Below, piece after piece: positions 1 to 5,793 of a DNA stretch of 13,523 nucleotides. The notes under the pieces are model-generated. The model did no database searches. It was given only the letters and a program-made list of their open reading frames with translations, and was not told where the DNA came from. The stretch comes from an uncultured bacterium. GTDB taxonomy: Bacteria; Actinomycetota; Coriobacteriia; Coriobacteriales; Coriobacteriaceae. The translations under genes were made by a program, and so were the position numbers. The DNA is taken from the NCBI GenBank assembly GCA_905214435.1, contig CAJMMA010000052.1:1-13523 (forward strand). Direction: 5' to 3'. Numbering within the stretch: position 1 is the first letter of the stretch; each line of letters begins with the position of its first letter.

Positions 1-462
1 GGCATGCCGGGCTCGGGCAAGACCCGCGTGGGCGAGCAGATCGCCCAGCTCACGGGCCGCGAGCACATCGACCTCGATCGCGCCCTTGAGGAGCGCCTGG
101 GTATGCCCTGCGCCGACTTTATCGTCGAGCGCGGCGAGGCAGCCTTCCGCGAGCAGGAAACGGCGGCTCTAGCCGACATCTCCAAGCGCAGCGGACTTGT
201 GCTTTCCACCGGCGGCGGCGTGGTCACGCGCGACGAGAACTACCCGCTACTGCACCAGAACAGCCAGATCGTGATGCTCAACCGTAAGCTCGACGAACTC
301 ACCCACAAGGGTCGCCCCATCACCGCCCGCGATGGTATCGACAAGCTGGCCGAGCAGCGCATGCCGCGCTACCGCGCCTGGGCCGACTACATCATCGACT
401 CGCGCGATTGCGCCGCCAACACCGCCCAAGCCCTCCTCGACACCCTCCCACCCGCTCTCTAA
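1..462 (+). CDS. aroK: Shikimate kinase, 5' end outside window
   Basis: Shikimate kinase phosphorylates shikimate with ATP in the cytoplasmic pathway to chorismate. The visible part opens inside the Walker A loop (GMPGSGKT, from base 1). It then shows the acidic DLDRALEERLG segment expected for magnesium and shikimate binding, ERGEAAFREQE with a substrate-binding arginine, the STGGGVV shikimate loop, a lid region with RPIT, and the closing RYRAWADYIIDSR helix. Family members run about 165 to 175 residues with the P-loop near residue 10, so only about 8 to 12 N-terminal residues are missing. The internal ATG at base 4 lies in the P-loop and is not the start. It could also be the C-terminal part of a longer fused aro enzyme, since the upstream sequence is not visible. 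aroQ of the same pathway follows 64 bases after the stop, which suggests an aro operon. Confidence 0.93.
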   Translation, partial: GMPGSGKTRVGEQIAQLTGREHIDLDRALEERLGMPCADFIVERGEAAFREQETAALADISKRSGLVLSTGGGVVTRDENYPLLHQNSQIVMLNRKLDELTHKGRPITARDGIDKLAEQRMPRYRAWADYIIDSRDCAANTAQALLDTLPPAL

Positions 463-465
463 CCA

Positions 466-504
466 AAACCACCACAAAGGGGACAGACACCTTTGTGGTG
501 GTTT
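466..504. repeat. 15-bp perfect inverted repeat between aroK and aroQ
   Basis: The left arm AAACCACCACAAAGG (466-480) is matched perfectly by the right arm CCTTTGTGGTGGTTT (490-504) around a nine-base loop, GGACAGACA. No T tract follows, so a standard Rho-independent terminator is unlikely, and aroQ starts only 22 bases later. The core GGGGACAGACACC resembles the recurring motif of REP-like elements linked to Y1 (RAYT-type) transposases; this resemblance is from memory and untested. It may act as an mRNA processing or stabilising hairpin between two aro genes. Confidence 0.7.
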
Positions 505-526
505 CTCGATTGCAAAGGAAGCAAAC

Positions 527-964
527 ATGAAAGCACTCGTCATCAACGGTCCCAACCTCAACATGCTTGGCATTCGCGAGCCGGGCATCTATGGCAGCGA
601 CAACTACGACCGCTTAGTGCAGATCTGCCAGGAGGCAGGTGCCGCACAGGGCTTCGACGAGATCGAGGTCTTCCAGTCTAACCACGAGGGCAGCATCGTC
701 GACAAGATCCAGGAGGCCTACGGCAAGGTCGACGGCATCGTCATCAACCCGGCCGCTTATACGCATACGAGCGTGGCGATCCTCGATGCCCTCAAGGCCG
801 TCGCCATCCCGGCTGTGGAGGTCCACATCAGCGCCGTAGAGACACGCGAGGACTTCCGCCAGGTGAGCTATGCACGCCTGGCCTGCTTCGCCACCATCAC
901 CGGCGAAGGCCTCCAAGGCTACGCCCACGCGTTGGAGCTGCTGAAAGAGCGTCTCGAAAAGTAG
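527..964 (+). CDS. aroQ: 3-dehydroquinate dehydratase, type II
   Basis: This 145-residue enzyme converts 3-dehydroquinate to 3-dehydroshikimate in the cytoplasm, two steps before the aroK product. The type II signature is complete. INGPNLNMLGIREPGIYG at residues 6-23 holds the flexible loop with the catalytic arginine (R17) and tyrosine (Y22). FQSNHEG, VINPAAYTHTSVAILDAL and VEVHISAVETREDFRQVSY, with the active-site His and Arg, follow in the usual order. Family members are about 140 to 150 residues, so the gene is full length. The ATG at 527 is chosen because AAAGGAA lies six bases upstream and homologues start with MK-(A/I)-L-V-(I/L)-NGPN. The open frame continues upstream to 332 but there only re-reads aroK in another frame. 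A terminator follows at 1010. Confidence 0.96.
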   Translation: MKALVINGPNLNMLGIREPGIYGSDNYDRLVQICQEAGAAQGFDEIEVFQSNHEGSIVDKIQEAYGKVDGIVINPAAYTHTSVAILDALKAVAIPAVEVHISAVETREDFRQVSYARLACFATITGEGLQGYAHALELLKERLEK

Positions 965-1009
965 CCTCGCGAGCAAATCCATCAACGCGATTCATACGCT
1001 AATAATGCC

Positions 1010-1050
1010 AGTGCCGCCAGCAGCAACCTCGCTACTGGCGGCACTTTATT
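1010..1050 (+). terminator. Probable terminator of aroQ
   Basis: An 11-bp perfect GC-rich stem, AGTGCCGCCAG (1010-1020) with CTGGCGGCACT (1035-1045), has a 14-base loop and is followed by TTATT. The T tract is short, so termination may be partial. A second pairing, TGCCAGT (1006-1012) with ACTGGCA (1051-1057), overlaps the first stem and could compete with it. Confidence 0.65.
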
Positions 1051-1057
1051 ACTGGCA

Positions 1058-1063
1058 TATAAT
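1058..1063 (+). promoter_or_regulatory. Candidate -10 box for the first DUF4869/NTPase cassette
   Basis: A perfect TATAAT lies 31 bases before the DUF4869 start codon, directly after the aroQ terminator hairpin. No convincing -35 hexamer is seen at 16 to 18 bases upstream, where the hairpin right arm sits. This predicts a short leader of about 25 bases and a cassette transcribed independently of the aro genes. Confidence 0.45.
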
Positions 1064-1094
1064 CATTGCAGTCACACAACGTCTGGAGACGCAC

Positions 1095-1544
1095 ATGCTG
1101 AGCATTCACCTGGGGGATTACCCCGGTTCCATCTACGATACCGAAACCTATTTTAGGAACTCATACTTGGACTCATGGTTCGAAGACCCTATGGCCGCAC
1201 AGATTATTAAAAGCGTGGACGGATCAGAGCTCATCGGTCCCCACAACATCGTAAGCAAGCAGCTGGGCTCAATCACCCCACTCGAACTGTCCGGCGGCGT
1301 TAAGACGCTGCTGCTGGTGCGCAATCTCCCAAACATGGTGTTCAATGCATCCACTTGCGGAGATAACTGCGCTCGCTGGCTGCTCAAAATTGGCAAAGAG
1401 CAGGATGTGCTGGTGACCCTTTACCACATCATGAAGTTCCCCTGGAAGAACTTTGAAATCCGCATTGAAAACGATGACCGCATCGTCAGAAACATGCAGG
1501 AGTTTGTCGGCGCCACGAATGACTTTTTGGATGTTGATGAGTAA
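1095..1544 (+). CDS. DUF4869-like protein, copy 1 of a two-gene cassette
   Basis: A 149-residue soluble protein of unknown function, which I match from memory to the DUF4869 family of gut Firmicutes and Actinobacteria. No signal peptide or membrane segment is visible. The features most conserved with the second copy (12848-13285) are TYF-NSY at 18-24, LSGGVKTLLL at 65-74, FNASTCGDNCARW at 83-95 with two cysteines five residues apart, and LYH near 109-111. The two proteins align without gaps over about 138 residues, and by hand about 74 positions are identical. The ATG at 1095 is chosen because GGAG lies six bases before it and the second copy begins with the same MLS; the open frame upstream runs into the terminator and promoter. 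Its TAA overlaps the next gene's ATG (TAATG), implying translational coupling to the NTPase. The pair probably acts together; no biochemical role can be named. Confidence 0.85.
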   Translation: MLSIHLGDYPGSIYDTETYFRNSYLDSWFEDPMAAQIIKSVDGSELIGPHNIVSKQLGSITPLELSGGVKTLLLVRNLPNMVFNASTCGDNCARWLLKIGKEQDVLVTLYHIMKFPWKNFEIRIENDDRIVRNMQEFVGATNDFLDVDE

Positions 1545-2542
1545 TGAAGGGAACGCATACCGTTGTCGTAGAGCGTGCAAAGGTCAAATACACACTCACC
1601 TTTAAACGCAACATTTCCTTCATTCGCGGTAACAGCGGCACGGGCAAAACGACGCTCATCTCGATGATTCGCGACTACAACGACCGAGGACCGGAAAGCG
1701 GCGTTACACTCAGCTGCGACGCGCCATGCGAAACGCTTTCCGGCAGACGCTGGGAGCGCGAGCTGTCGATCATCGAAGATTCGATCGTCTTTCTAGATGA
1801 GGGCAACGAGTTTATCTACTCAAAGGACTTCGCCAAAGCCATCAACGGATCGACCAACTATTTTGTTCTGATATCTCGTCGCGACGCCAACGAACTCCCC
1901 TACAGCGTCGACGAGATCCTAAAGCTAGTCAACACCACAAGCAAGACAATTAATGGCCGCAAGAGCGACAGACGCTTCTACTCGGTGACTAAACCGCTAT
2001 ATGACCACACGGCAAGCATGCTGTATCAGGACCTTAACGTAGGGTTCGACAATCCTGACGCCGTAATTGTCGAGGATAGCAAGTCTGGCTATCAATTCTA
2101 TAGCACCCTTTGCAACCGACTGGGAATCCCCTGCTATACCGCCACCGGCGTAGCGAACCTAAAACGAACGATTCACGAATGTCCCGAGCAAAACATCCTT
2201 GCCATAGGAGACGGCGCAGCGTTTGGTCCCTACATCGAAAAGGTGCTCGGACAGCGCGTTTACAAGAACGTTCGCTTGTTCCTCCCTGAATCATTTGAGT
2301 GGACGCTTTTGCGATCTGGCCTCATCCCCAACAACGACATTCCAAAAATCCTCAAGGACCCTTCGAGCTATATCGAAAGCCGCGACTACCTGAGCTGGGA
2401 GCGGTTCTTCACCGACGTATTGATCAAGTACTCTGCAGACACTCGCTACGTCTACAGAAAGGCACGGCTCAACGAGCAGTACCTAAAGCCGCAGGCGATG
2501 GATGCAGTTGCGAGCGTCTTGCCCGAGTGTCTGAAGGCATAA
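1544..2542 (+). CDS. P-loop NTPase with possible TOPRIM-like C-terminus, copy 1
   Basis: This 332-residue protein has no named function that I recognise. Walker A is GNSGTGKTT at 29-37 and Walker B is IVFLDE at 81-86. A strand reading NYFVLISRRD (105-114) could hold a sensor residue, and LPYSVDEI follows. The N-terminal NTPase core is compact, about 130 residues, with no ABC signature motif seen. The C-terminal half has VIVEDSKSGYQFY (174-186), AIGDGAAFG (220-228) and LPESFEW (247-253). The order glutamate after a beta strand, aspartate after a beta strand, then a late acidic LPxxxE motif recalls the TOPRIM fold of OLD-family and DUF4435 nucleases. However, the second Asp of a canonical DxD is absent, so this is a hypothesis. 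The start overlaps the DUF4869 stop by one base. A perfect palindrome begins on its last base. A 60-base sample (1921-1980) is about 45% GC, well below aroK. Confidence 0.85.
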   Translation: MKGTHTVVVERAKVKYTLTFKRNISFIRGNSGTGKTTLISMIRDYNDRGPESGVTLSCDAPCETLSGRRWERELSIIEDSIVFLDEGNEFIYSKDFAKAINGSTNYFVLISRRDANELPYSVDEILKLVNTTSKTINGRKSDRRFYSVTKPLYDHTASMLYQDLNVGFDNPDAVIVEDSKSGYQFYSTLCNRLGIPCYTATGVANLKRTIHECPEQNILAIGDGAAFGPYIEKVLGQRVYKNVRLFLPESFEWTLLRSGLIPNNDIPKILKDPSSYIESRDYLSWERFFTDVLIKYSADTRYVYRKARLNEQYLKPQAMDAVASVLPECLKA

Positions 2543-2582
2543 TGGCAGTGGGGAGGACCAACTTGGTCCTCCCCACTGCCAT
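2542..2582. repeat. Perfect 41-base palindrome at the end of the first cassette
   Basis: The left arm ATGGCAGTGGGGAGGACCAA (2542-2561) and the right arm TTGGTCCTCCCCACTGCCAT (2563-2582) are exact reverse complements around the single base C2562. The element starts on the last base of the NTPase stop codon. The RNA could fold into a very strong hairpin, but no T tract follows on either strand, so it is not a textbook terminator. It may still stop or protect the transcript, or be a mobile or REP-like palindrome. It also marks the point where the acyltransferase remnant breaks off. Confidence 0.9.
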
Positions 2583-2857
2583 GGAAACCCAGCACACGCA
2601 ATAGCTGCCGGCAAGAGCGGCAACTGTCGCAACCACAAACCCATCCACGCGGCGGCTCGAAAGCTCAAGCCCACTCAGCGCGGCAAGGACAAGCCAAGTG
2701 ACACCGGCTCCAATAAACAGCAGGGGCTTGCTCACGCTCGGCTCGAGCCCCCCTTGGCGCGCCGTATAGCCAATCCACATCAGCAGCACAACAGCAGCTC
2801 GCGCCACGGCTTCGGCCTAAACGTATACCCGGCAAGAATAAAGAACACCTGCATGTG
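2583..2857 (-). pseudogene. Remnant of an acyltransferase-3 family membrane protein
   Basis: Read on the minus strand, the first piece (2857 down to 2780) encodes HMQVFFILAGYTFRPKPW followed by a stop. This matches the HMPLFFFLSGY-type motif of the acyltransferase-3 family (OafA/fucose 4-O-acetylase type membrane enzymes). Shifted by one frame, 2807 to 2583 encodes hydrophobic stretches around VVLLMWIGYTA and LLFIGAGVTWLVLAALSG, like transmembrane helices of the same family. The family normally exceeds 300 residues; here the N-terminus is lost at the tRNA terminator and the C-terminus is lost at the 41-base palindrome. The frameshift and both truncations indicate a dead fragment left by rearrangement. 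With the flanking tRNA it accounts for the roughly 490-base stretch between the NTPase and the ABC exporter. Confidence 0.5.
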
Positions 2858-2890
2858 AAAAAAGCCCAGACCACCAAGCGGTCCGGGCTT
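2858..2890 (-). terminator. Rho-independent terminator of tRNA-Arg
   Basis: On the minus strand AAGCCCGGACC (2890-2880) pairs with GGTCTGGGCTT (2872-2862), with one G-T pair and a seven-base loop, and runs straight into a TTTTTT tract (2863-2858). It begins ten bases past the CCA end of the tRNA. Confidence 0.85.
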
Positions 2891-2899
2891 AATAAACGA

Positions 2900-2976
2900 T
2901 GGTGCTCCATGGCGGATTCGAACCGTCGACCTTGGGATTAGAAGTCCCCTGCTCTATCCAACTGAGCTAATGGAGC
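2900..2976 (-). tRNA. tRNA-Arg (anticodon TCT)
   Basis: The 77-base minus-strand sequence forms a full cloverleaf. The acceptor is GCTCCAT paired with ATGGAGC, the D arm contains AGCTCAGTTGGATAGAGC, the anticodon loop is CTTCTAA with anticodon TCT reading AGA, and the T arm has GGTTCGAATCC. The 3' CCA is encoded. The outermost anticodon-stem pair appears to be a G-A mismatch. It stands alone between the ABC exporter and its own terminator. Confidence 0.96.
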
Positions 2977-3022
2977 ATATAACCGCACGCCCAAGCAAGC
3001 GCAAGCCTGTCAGGCGCAAGTA

Positions 3023-3028
3023 ATTATA
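3023..3028 (-). promoter_or_regulatory. Candidate -10 box for tRNA-Arg
   Basis: A perfect TATAAT on the minus strand lies three bases after the stop of the ABC ATPase gene and about 46 bases before the tRNA 5' end. No good -35 is seen at the right distance, which would fall within the ABC gene. The tRNA could alternatively be read through from the ABC operon. Confidence 0.35.
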
Positions 3029-3030
3029 AC

Positions 3031-3798
3031 CTAGTTGAACTGCTCGCGGTACGCCTTGCAGACCTCATCGACCGGGCCGTCCATGCGAAGGTCGCCCTTC
3101 TCGATCCAAACGGCACGCTGGCAGATGCGCTCAACCTGCTCCATGGAGTGCGAAACGAACAGAACCGTCACGTCACCGCTCTGGATAAAGTGCTGGATGC
3201 GGGCCTCGCACTTCTGCTGGAAGAACACGTCACCGACGGACAGCGTCTCGTCAACGATCAGAATATCGGGCTCGGTAATCGTCGCGATTGCAAAGGCAAT
3301 ACGCGCCACCATGCCCGAGGAGAAGTTCTTGAGCGGCATGTCGACAAAGTTCTGAAGCTCAGCGAACTCGATAATGCCGTCAAAGTTGGCGTCGATGAAC
3401 TCCTTGGTATAGCCGAGCAGGGAGCCGTTCAGATAGATGTTCTCGCGGGCGGTCAGCTCGGGGTCAAAGCCGGCACCAAGCTCAATCAGCGGCGCGATGT
3501 TACCGTGCACCTTAACGCTGCCCTCGCTAGGCTCAAGCACGCCAGCGATAATCTTGAGCATCGTAGACTTACCGGAACCATTGGTGCCAACCAGACCCAC
3601 GACCTCGCCGCGATGAATATCGAACGAGATGTGCTTAAGCGCCCTAAACTCCTCAAAGAACAGTTCGTGCTTGGCAAGCTTGATGAAGTACTCCTTGAGG
3701 TTGGTCAGCGACTCGGACGCCATGTTAAAGATCATGGTGACGTCGTCGACCTCGACAGCCAGGGGCTGCTCGCTGTAATCAACAACAGATTCAGTCAT
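3031..3798 (-). CDS. ABC polysaccharide/teichoic acid exporter, ATP-binding subunit
   Basis: A 255-residue cytoplasmic ATPase that powers export of a lipid-linked glycan. Walker A is GTNGSGKST at 71-79, the signature is NFSSGM at 158-163, Walker B is ILIVDE at 179-184 and the switch histidine is in SHS near 217. IAPLIELGAGFDPELTAREN (101-120) and an N-terminal extension of about 50 residues before the core are typical of the TagH/RfbE/Wzt group. The C-terminus ends soon after the nucleotide domain, so there is no added carbohydrate-binding domain as in long Wzt proteins. The start is taken as the ATG at 3798 with AAGGAG seven bases upstream; a GTG one codon earlier is possible. It follows its permease by 11 bases in one operon. 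Substrate is unknown; neighbouring rhamnose and glycosyltransferase genes suggest a rhamnose-containing surface polymer. Confidence 0.92.
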   Translation of the reverse strand: MTESVVDYSEQPLAVEVDDVTMIFNMASESLTNLKEYFIKLAKHELFFEEFRALKHISFDIHRGEVVGLVGTNGSGKSTMLKIIAGVLEPSEGSVKVHGNIAPLIELGAGFDPELTARENIYLNGSLLGYTKEFIDANFDGIIEFAELQNFVDMPLKNFSSGMVARIAFAIATITEPDILIVDETLSVGDVFFQQKCEARIQHFIQSGDVTVLFVSHSMEQVERICQRAVWIEKGDLRMDGPVDEVCKAYREQFN

Positions 3799-3809
3799 CA
3801 CAGCACTCC

Positions 3810-4655
3810 TTAAATGTAGAGGATAAATTTGCGCTCGGACTTATGGAACACGATGTAACCAATAACAAGCGCAAGAACCGCCCAAACAACGCACATACCA
3901 AACGTCATAAGCGAGGGCGTAGTCTGGAACAGGAAGATATCACGCATAAACTGCAGGTAGTTGTACATGGGGTTCGCATACATCAAGATGCGCACGAGAT
4001 GCGGCATTTGCGCAATATAGTCAGTCGTCCAGAAGATGGGCGTAATATAAGTCCACGCCGTAATGACTACGCTCCACAGATGCATAACGTCGCGAAAAAA
4101 GACCGTAAGGGCAGAGAGCATCATGCCCAGGCCCATGCAGAAGCACATAAGCAGCAGCAGGCAAACCGGCAGCAGAATCAGGTGCCAAGAAGGCATAACG
4201 CGGAACCACAGCATGACGATGGCGACGGCGACCAGCGAGAAGGCAAAGTTCACCAGCGAGAAAAGCACTTTCTGCACCGGGAAGACCCAGCGGTGCACCT
4301 TAACCTTCTTGAGCAGAGGGGCAGCACCCACGATCGACGTTAGGGCCTGGTTCGTGGACTCGGACATGACGGCAAAGGTAACGTTACCCACGATCAAGTA
4401 CAGCGGGTACATCTCGGGCGTCATTGATCCATTGCGGCCCTGGCCAAAAATCGTCGAGAACACGATGGCCATGACGATCATCATCAGCAGCGGGTTGAGA
4501 ACCGACCATGCGACGCCCAGAACGCTACGGCGATACTTGATCTTAAAATCCTTGGTAACCAGCTGACGAAGGATAAACGCGTCCTTCTCAAATTCGTTCT
4601 TAGCAAACGTCGCAGGCAGACTGCGAGTTTCTTGTTGCTTTGTCTGATTCGACAC
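3810..4655 (-). CDS. ABC-2 type polysaccharide exporter permease
   Basis: A 281-residue membrane protein with about six transmembrane helices, the pore partner of the downstream ATPase. Hallmarks of the TagG/RfbD/Wzm family are KIKYRRSVLGVAWSVLNPLL at 38-57 leading into the first helix, the FFRDV motif at 186-190 and the TYITPIFW stretch near 202-209, with a cytoplasmic C-terminal KSERKFILYI. The start is set at GTG 4655 because AAAGGAG stands eight bases upstream; a longer frame to 4718 would cover the promoter. Length fits the family's usual 255 to 285 residues. First gene of a two-gene operon divergent from the glycosyltransferase operon, so export and synthesis genes are back to back. Confidence 0.92.
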   Translation of the reverse strand: MSNQTKQQETRSLPATFAKNEFEKDAFILRQLVTKDFKIKYRRSVLGVAWSVLNPLLMMIVMAIVFSTIFGQGRNGSMTPEMYPLYLIVGNVTFAVMSESTNQALTSIVGAAPLLKKVKVHRWVFPVQKVLFSLVNFAFSLVAVAIVMLWFRVMPSWHLILLPVCLLLLMCFCMGLGMMLSALTVFFRDVMHLWSVVITAWTYITPIFWTTDYIAQMPHLVRILMYANPMYNYLQFMRDIFLFQTTPSLMTFGMCVVWAVLALVIGYIVFHKSERKFILYI

Positions 4656-4694
4656 GGATGCAACTCCTTTACTCGTAATCGTTGACAAACGAAC

Positions 4695-4700
4695 AGTATA
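4695..4700 (-). promoter_or_regulatory. Candidate -10 box for the ABC exporter operon
   Basis: TATACT on the minus strand lies about 40 bases before the permease GTG. No strong -35 is seen at 17 bases. The same hexamer appears on the opposite strand for the divergent operon, 80 bases away. Confidence 0.4.
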
Positions 4701-4779
4701 GACCCGACGGCCATGCAAACGATTCGCGCAACAAAACTGGAGAACTAACCCACATCTTAGGTTGCCAAGCCCAAACGGC

Positions 4780-4785
4780 TATACT
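4780..4785 (+). promoter_or_regulatory. Candidate -10 box for the glycosyltransferase/YfhO operon
   Basis: TATACT lies 30 bases before the GTG at 4816, giving a leader of about 24 bases with AAGGAG at 4804-4809. The -35 region is weak (TTAGGT-like). With the opposite-strand TATACT it makes a compact divergent promoter region. Confidence 0.4.
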
Positions 4786-4815
4786 TTCAAGAATTGAATG
4801 TATAAGGAGCATTGA

Positions 4816-5787
4816 GTGAATTCTGAATCCATCGCCGTCATCATCCCCTGCTACAACGAAGCCCTCACGATCGGCAAAGTCATCGACGACTTTCACCGCG
4901 AGCTTCCGCAAGCGACGGTCTATGTCTATGACAACAACTCGTCGGACGATACCTCACGCATCGCCACCGAGCACGGCGCCACGGTCCGCTTTGAGCCCCG
5001 TCAGGGAAAGGGCAACGTGTGCCGCCAGATGTTTCGCGATATCGACGCCGATTGCTACCTGATGGTCGACGGCGACGACACCTACCCCGCCGAGGCGGCC
5101 AAGGCCCTCTGCGAGCCTATCCTCAACGGCGCGGCCGATATGACCGTAGGCGACCGCCTTTCCAACGGCACCTACGCCGAGGAAAACAAGCGTGCTTTCC
5201 ACGGCTTTGGCAACAATCTGGTCCGCGCCATGATCAAGTGGATCTATGGCTACAGCTTCGATGATGTCATGACCGGCTACCGCGCCATGAGCCGCCCGTT
5301 CGTTAAAACCTTCCCTGTGCTTTCCGAGGGCTTCCAGATCGAAACCGAGCTCTCGATCCACGCCGTCGACCACCGCTGGCGCATCAAAGATGTGCCCATC
5401 GAGTACCGCGACCGTCCGGAAGGCTCCGAGTCCAAGCTCAATACCGTGAGCGACGGCATTAAAGTCGTCGCGATGATCGGCACGCTGTTCAAGGACTACC
5501 GCCCGCTGAAGTTCTTCAGCCTCGTCGCGCTTCTGTTTGCGGTGATCGGCCTCGCCCTGGGCATGCCCATCGTTGTCGAGTATTTCCAGACCGGCCTCGT
5601 TCCGCGCTTCCCCACCGCCATGCTCGCCGCGTCGTTTATGTTCCTGTGCGGCCTGAGCCTTGCAACCGGATTCATCCTGGATTCTGTAGCAAAGGTCGAA
5701 AAAAAGCAGTGGGAGGTCAACGTATATAGCAAGTACGCCTACGACGACCAGCCCGGCCACCCTACTTCCAAGCCAAGCGAGAGGTAA
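4816..5787 (+). CDS. GT2 family polyprenyl-phosphate glycosyltransferase, membrane-anchored
   Basis: A 323-residue family 2 glycosyltransferase of the DPM1/DPG-synthase-like group, which moves a sugar from a nucleotide donor to a polyprenyl phosphate at the cytoplasmic face. The N-terminal fold shows AVIIPCYNEALTIGKVI (7-23), YDNNSSDDT (38-46), the metal-binding DGDDTYP (85-91) and TGYRAMSR (153-160), with GFQIETELS (172-180) near the acceptor site. Two C-terminal transmembrane helices, about 233-254 and 268-289, anchor it. Start GTG 4816 follows AAGGAG by six bases. The stop is six bases from the next GT2 gene, and the third gene overlaps that one, so all three form one operon. The sugar cannot be read from sequence. 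It is not a duplicate of the next gene: motifs and spacing differ. Confidence 0.88.
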   Translation: MNSESIAVIIPCYNEALTIGKVIDDFHRELPQATVYVYDNNSSDDTSRIATEHGATVRFEPRQGKGNVCRQMFRDIDADCYLMVDGDDTYPAEAAKALCEPILNGAADMTVGDRLSNGTYAEENKRAFHGFGNNLVRAMIKWIYGYSFDDVMTGYRAMSRPFVKTFPVLSEGFQIETELSIHAVDHRWRIKDVPIEYRDRPEGSESKLNTVSDGIKVVAMIGTLFKDYRPLKFFSLVALLFAVIGLALGMPIVVEYFQTGLVPRFPTAMLAASFMFLCGLSLATGFILDSVAKVEKKQWEVNVYSKYAYDDQPGHPTSKPSER

Positions 5788-5793
5788 ACCACC

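Noticed and set aside
332..526. Upstream extension of aroQ
   Set aside because: It re-reads aroK and the inverted repeat out of frame; type II dehydroquinases begin right before the NGPN motif.
1005..1094. Longer start for the first DUF4869 protein
   Set aside because: The extension covers the aroQ terminator and the TATAAT box, and the second copy starts at the matching MLS.
1544..2542. Calling the NTPase an ABC or SMC-type ATPase
   Set aside because: Walker A and B are only about 45 residues apart, with no LSGGQ-type signature and no coiled coil visible.
1095..2542. Annotating the cassette as a toxin-antitoxin module
   Set aside because: Coupling of a small and a larger gene fits, but no toxin or antitoxin family motif is visible, so it is left as unknown.
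2469..2807. Intact 112-codon membrane protein gene on the minus strand
   Set aside because: It reads through the palindrome into the antisense of the NTPase gene, and its better-matching half lies in another frame; treated as part of a pseudogene.
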